Positions 60,498-64,000 of a DNA stretch of 64,000 nt are shown here, one piece after another. The DNA is from an uncultured Bacillota bacterium (lineage in GTDB: Bacteria; Bacillota_I; Bacilli_A; RFN20; CAG-826): the NCBI GenBank assembly GCA_949293555.1, contig CASFDV010000003.1, forward strand, positions 133,614 through 197,613, written 5' to 3'. The stretch's first letter is position 1. Each line of letters opens with the position of its first letter. Under the pieces are notes generated by a model. The model was not told where the DNA came from. It saw only the letters and a program-made list of their open reading frames with translations, and did not search any database. The position numbers and the translations under genes were made by a program.

Positions 60498-63400
60498 GGA
60501 AGCGTTCGAAGATCCCTTTCCTCGTGATGAGCGGGGCCTCGCTCCTCGCCCTGCCCCTTTCAGGCTTCGCGACCTATTTATACGTGGAAGGAGCGGCTTC
60601 CGTCAGCCTCGGGAGCGCCGGCACGAAGAAACGCGTCTGCTACATCACGGGCGACGGGGGCGCGACGAAGACCTACTACACGGACATCGGCAAGGCGATC
60701 TCCGTCTCCAAGAGCGGCGAGACGATCGTCGTGCTCCCGCGCCCTTCCGACCTTAGCTGGCAGGAAGGAAGGAAAGACGAGGACTATGTCATCGATGGGA
60801 CGTACGCGACGGACGGCGTATTGACGATTCCCACGGGGGTCACGTTAAACATTCCTCATGGACTGGATTCGAATGGAAACCCTATCGCCAATAGCAAGAA
60901 AGGGGATATAAACGCTCCTTCAAACGCGGCGATCGAAGATCCAGGAACCTACTGCAAGTCAACCGTCCGATTCTCTCGCGTATCGGTCAGCAACCTCGGG
61001 AATATCGAGATCGGCGGGATTCTCAAATCAAGCCAGGCCAATAGCAAGGGAACCGGGAGGACAGGGGGGAACTATTCGGAAGTGTTGCTTTCCGATGGCG
61101 CAAAGATAGTGAACGGCGGCGAGCTTTGGCTTTATGGCCTCATCGACGATATCCCAGGGGCAGACGAGGATGGGTCCGTGGCTGCGGGCGGATTGGTCGA
61201 GAATCTTCCCGGATCATCGACGAATCTCCCGATGTGCTGGCACGATTTCGGCGGAGGGAGCGCTCTAAAGGGGACATACAACCATATCGATGAGAGGGAA
61301 TGCCTCCCTCTTGACGATTTCTATTTCGAGAACATCGCTTGTCCTGTCATCTACCATGGAGGGTCCTCCATGACCGCCTGGGTAAATTTCCGGACAGGCG
61401 CTATCGAGGTTGGTGGTATTCATATCAGCGATCCGATTGCCCCCGTGTACGACATGAAAATCATCGATGAGGACAGCACCGGAATCCTAGCCATTCCTTC
61501 CGGCTCGATTCTGAGAAGCGATTTTGACTCTTCAATCGTTCGGCATGAATTGGATTTTTACGGTGATTTTGCGCTGAATGCTTTGGAAATCGACGTGGAG
61601 CAGGCGGTTAAAGATAATGGGTATGGTGCGCTTTGGGGCATAGCCTCGCAGATGTTGCCATCATCGGTTTCCTCAGCCGAGGGATATTTTCCGATTTCCC
61701 ATGTATGGGATATTTCCTTGCATCCAGACAATGAATCAGGCACGGCCTTTGTAGACGGAGGTTCAGGAAAATACAAATTATTGAACGGTTCATCGTTGAC
61801 TATCGATAACGGGGTCGAATTTTGCGCAGGCGCCCTCGTCGTCTATGACGGGACAAATTACTTGGACAATAGGGGAACCCATGCTAAAAATTTCAATAAG
61901 AGCGGGATTATCGCGAATTATAAAGAAAGGCCTGCCGAGTGCGTGGTGAACGGAAGTCTTACGGCGGGGCTCGTTGCCGGGGAGCTTCGCTCTAGCATGC
62001 AAGACGCGCGCATTTCTGCATCAAACGCGACTAGCGTGACGATGAACGAGCCGATGGCTGGCGAAGGGTCGACCTTGACCGCCGACATGACGCAATGGTT
62101 CGAAATCCCTCTTTCATTAAAACTGCTAGGCGACGATGGGTTCGTCCATGAATTCGGCGGAGAGGATGACATTGGACTTTATGAGACGATTGCGCTGGCG
62201 CCGACGGGGGATGGGGAATCCTATTACTGGCACCGCGTCCTCGAGGAAATCAGCTCCGTTTCCATTGTTTCCGCCGAAGGGTTCGATACCCCATCCGGCC
62301 AGGCCATGAGCTTCTCGCTCAGCGCTCAGGCTTATCCGGCCCTCAACCAAAGCACGATCACCGGCTACGAGTGGAGCGTTGCCGGGGAAGGCGCGAGCCT
62401 GTCCTCGAGGACAGGGCAGGAGACAATCCTTTCCCTTCCTCAGAACCTCGATAGCAGCGAACCGCTTTCCTTCACCGTTTCCCTCAGGGTGAACGCCACC
62501 CGTTACGACGGGACCCCCTTCTCCTTGGAAACCTCCCAAGCGTTCCGCTCGATGCCATTGTTCGACGCGACTTCCGTCTCGATTAATCCAAATGGCGGTT
62601 CGAGCAGCAATAACGCGGAAGGGAACTGGGACCTTTCCTTGACAATCGGGCCCGAAGGATATGCGACAGACATCACTGACGTCGAATGGAGCGTCACTCC
62701 CTCGAAAACGGGGGCGGACTATACCCTGAAGGAGGATTCGGACGATCCGACCAAGGCGCATCTCTGGGTGGCCGCGGTCGCAGAGGGCGACGGGGACACA
62801 ACTTACGATGTCAAGGCGACGGTGACCGGCACCTCGCCTTTCGGGCACGTTGTCACCCTTGAATCCGAGGCAGTGACGTTCACGGCAAGCGATGCCGGAT
62901 GCGTCCTGGCCGGTACGCGGATCCTTGTTCCTGGCGGGGGCACCCTCCTCGTGGAAGACATCAAAGAAGGGGATGTTGTTCTTGCCTTTGATCACGTGAC
63001 GGGCCGCATGGTCGAGAGCCAAGTCGTGCTCGTTCTTCGCGAAAAGGCGGTGACGACGGTCTGCGCCCTTCGCTTTGAGAACGGGACTGTCCTTGAAATC
63101 GCGAAGGAGCATGGGCTCTTCGATCTGACCGAAGGGAAATACGTTGAGCTTGACAGCGATCGCCCTGGCGAATACGTTGGCCATGACTTCCTTTTCCTGG
63201 ATGAAGAGGGGAATATCGCGCGTTCCATGCTCGTTTCTGTGGAAGCCAGAAGGGAAGAGGCCTCCTTCTATGACGTGGTGACCGCCCGCAACCTTAATTA
63301 CGTTGCGAACGGCGCGCTTTCCGTCACAAGGGCCCTCGCCCCCTTGGCAAACACCTTCTCATTCCGACCGGACGGGAAGTACGACAGCGTCAAGAAGGAA

Positions 63401-63568
63401 GAGGATATCCGCAAGTACGGCCTGAGCACGATGGAAGAGTGGGCGGGCCTTCTCTCGGAAGAACAATTCCTGGCTTTCAACGCCTCCGTGACAAAGGTCG
63501 GCCTCGCGAAGGGGATCTACACGAGGGAATACCTGGAGGAACTCGTCCGCGCCTATCTATCTTCCTAG
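60494..63568 (+). CDS. large surface protein with beta-rich repeats and a C-terminal Hint domain
   Basis: The protein has 1024 residues. Signal or anchor helix about 9-28. Residues about 45-580 are rich in Gly, Asp, Asn and look like a beta-helix or adhesin (repeated hydrophobic-turn pattern). About 580-800 resemble two Ig-like domains (SFSLSAQAYPALN; WDLSLTIGPEGYATDITDVEWSV). A Hint domain spans about 803-940: Cys803 in GCVLAGTRILVPGG, His873 in EIAKEHGLF, and a final YDVVTARNLNYVANG. The terminal His-Asn block of inteins is missing, so splicing is unlikely; Hedgehog-like cleavage at Cys803 is possible. About 85 residues follow the Hint domain. DNA at 60,900-62,250 is less GC-rich than the rest of the window. 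Confidence 0.65.
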   Translation: MRKRSKIPFLVMSGASLLALPLSGFATYLYVEGAASVSLGSAGTKKRVCYITGDGGATKTYYTDIGKAISVSKSGETIVVLPRPSDLSWQEGRKDEDYVIDGTYATDGVLTIPTGVTLNIPHGLDSNGNPIANSKKGDINAPSNAAIEDPGTYCKSTVRFSRVSVSNLGNIEIGGILKSSQANSKGTGRTGGNYSEVLLSDGAKIVNGGELWLYGLIDDIPGADEDGSVAAGGLVENLPGSSTNLPMCWHDFGGGSALKGTYNHIDERECLPLDDFYFENIACPVIYHGGSSMTAWVNFRTGAIEVGGIHISDPIAPVYDMKIIDEDSTGILAIPSGSILRSDFDSSIVRHELDFYGDFALNALEIDVEQAVKDNGYGALWGIASQMLPSSVSSAEGYFPISHVWDISLHPDNESGTAFVDGGSGKYKLLNGSSLTIDNGVEFCAGALVVYDGTNYLDNRGTHAKNFNKSGIIANYKERPAECVVNGSLTAGLVAGELRSSMQDARISASNATSVTMNEPMAGEGSTLTADMTQWFEIPLSLKLLGDDGFVHEFGGEDDIGLYETIALAPTGDGESYYWHRVLEEISSVSIVSAEGFDTPSGQAMSFSLSAQAYPALNQSTITGYEWSVAGEGASLSSRTGQETILSLPQNLDSSEPLSFTVSLRVNATRYDGTPFSLETSQAFRSMPLFDATSVSINPNGGSSSNNAEGNWDLSLTIGPEGYATDITDVEWSVTPSKTGADYTLKEDSDDPTKAHLWVAAVAEGDGDTTYDVKATVTGTSPFGHVVTLESEAVTFTASDAGCVLAGTRILVPGGGTLLVEDIKEGDVVLAFDHVTGRMVESQVVLVLREKAVTTVCALRFENGTVLEIAKEHGLFDLTEGKYVELDSDRPGEYVGHDFLFLDEEGNIARSMLVSVEARREEASFYDVVTARNLNYVANGALSVTRALAPLANTFSFRPDGKYDSVKKEEDIRKYGLSTMEEWAGLLSEEQFLAFNASVTKVGLAKGIYTREYLEELVRAYLSS

Positions 63569-63594
63569 GGCTAGGAAGGGCAGATTGTCTTTTT
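63561..63594 (+). terminator. possible terminator after the Hint-domain gene
   Basis: CTTCCTA-GGGC-TAGGAAG forms a perfect hairpin that includes the stop codon; a T run (63590-63594) follows after a gap of ~10 bases, which is longer than usual. Confidence 0.4.
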
Positions 63595-63601
63595 CTCCCC
63601 C

Positions 63602-63607
63602 TATAAC
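63602..63607 (+). promoter_or_regulatory. -10 box TATAAC, leaderless promoter of the C39-peptidase gene
   Basis: TATAAC, then TAGGTC, then GTG 63614 (gap 6). No Shine-Dalgarno sequence. Confidence 0.45.
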
Positions 63608-63613
63608 TAGGTC

Positions 63614-64000
63614 GTGGACGCCACGGTTTACCAGCACGGGGAGGAAGAATGCGGCTATGCCGCCCTCCGTTCCTTCCTCATCCTTCTGACGGGAAGAGAG
63701 GGGTGGAGATACCTCCCTCGCCCCAAGGAAGGCCCCCTCGACCTCGAGCGCCTTTCCCGCATGGCCGCGGAAGCAGGGGTCTCTCTCGTCTGGAAGAAGG
63801 CCCACTACAAGGGCGCCCTTCTCGAGAACCCGCGGCTTCCCCTCCTCCTTCTCCTTGAGGAGGGGAGCCGGGGCCATCTGATCGTCCTCCGGAAGAAGAA
63901 AGGGGACCGCTTCCTCGTGGAAGACCCGGCGAAGGGCCGCGCTTGGGCGAGGGCCAAGGACCTCCTCTCCTCCTGGAACCTTGTCTTCGGGGAAGGGGAG
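63614..64000 (+). CDS. peptidase C39-domain protein, 3' end outside the window
   Basis: The first 129 residues from GTG 63614 are open to the window end. YQHGEEECGYAAL carries Gln7 and Cys13; His88 (RGHLIVL) and Asp104 (VEDPAKG) complete the Cys/His/Asp triad of C39 peptidases. This domain removes double-glycine leaders and is usually the front of a bacteriocin-type ABC exporter (then ~600 more residues lie outside), or can be free-standing. It follows two secreted-protein genes, so it may export or process a peptide encoded just downstream. The fused transporter cannot be confirmed here. Confidence 0.75.
   Translation, partial: MDATVYQHGEEECGYAALRSFLILLTGREGWRYLPRPKEGPLDLERLSRMAAEAGVSLVWKKAHYKGALLENPRLPLLLLLEEGSRGHLIVLRKKKGDRFLVEDPAKGRAWARAKDLLSSWNLVFGEGE

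Noticed and set aside
63557..63877. Minus-strand frame opposite the C39 gene
   Set aside because: The plus frame carries the Cys/His/Asp triad and a promoter; the minus frame is a shadow.

Overview
The window is visibly GC-rich (my impression is 60-65 %, not computed) and very gene-dense, and almost everything is read on the + strand. The gene set is that of a Bacillota (Firmicutes) chromosome, most likely an uncultured Bacilli or Erysipelotrichia-like anaerobe. Reasons: an alanine T-box leader, an hrcA-grpE-dnaK-dnaJ operon with a CIRCE-like site, an RNase J-type nuclease, the Bacilli order alaS-ruvX-DUF1292, comEA/comEC, and HrcA, MnmA, RsmE and MtaB forms typical of low-GC Gram-positives, here in a high-GC background. 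Serine-rich lipoproteins with no sign of an outer membrane fit a monoderm. Species assignment is inference.

Layout. 1-506: a decayed mobile-element zone with a small element bounded by 26-bp inverted repeats. 507-2738: pnp. 2829-4782: an operator-like TGTTATA repeat cluster, then a two-gene AAA ATPase plus TOPRIM-like pair that looks like a phage-defence module. 4825-8826: a lipoprotein (minus strand), a YfcE-type phosphoesterase and an RNase J2-like protein. 8897-16734: ftsK-acpS-pullulanase, an SSB-like small protein, plsC and an rRNA methyltransferase. 16784-19685: pdp-dtd-mnmA. 19736-24143: four consecutive secreted or membrane-anchored proteins with serine-rich linkers (an MBL-fold hydrolase, two endonuclease I paralogues, a lipoprotein). 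24153-33676: GH32 sucrase, T-box-alaS-ruvX-DUF1292, greA, comEA-comEC, holA and a second YfcE. 33723-41274: rpsT, an acyl-activating enzyme fused to a carrier domain, fmt, a nuclease-helicase fusion and lepA. 41351-45128: a membrane protein, a Fic-like pseudoenzyme operon and hemW. 45134-49909: the heat-shock operon. 49954-53638: a five-gene operon from guanine deaminase to mtaB. 53745-59773: rpmF, deoC, two glycosyltransferases, xylAB and rpsU. 59904-64000: a secreted-protein pair, the second with a C-terminal Hint (intein/Hedgehog-type) domain, followed by a C39-peptidase gene cut by the window end.

How the genes work together. Housekeeping translation, RNA decay and chaperone genes are interleaved with a plausible DNA and nucleoside scavenging set: secreted endonucleases, ComEA/ComEC, pyrimidine-nucleoside phosphorylase, DeoC and guanine deaminase. 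Carbohydrate use is represented by pullulanase, GH32, XylA and XylB. A striking window-wide pattern is that at least twelve genes have a TATAAT-like -10 box ending 5-8 nt before the start codon, which predicts leaderless mRNAs, while others (rpsU, alaS, deoC, dnaK) have strong Shine-Dalgarno sequences. No tRNA, rRNA or CRISPR array was seen.
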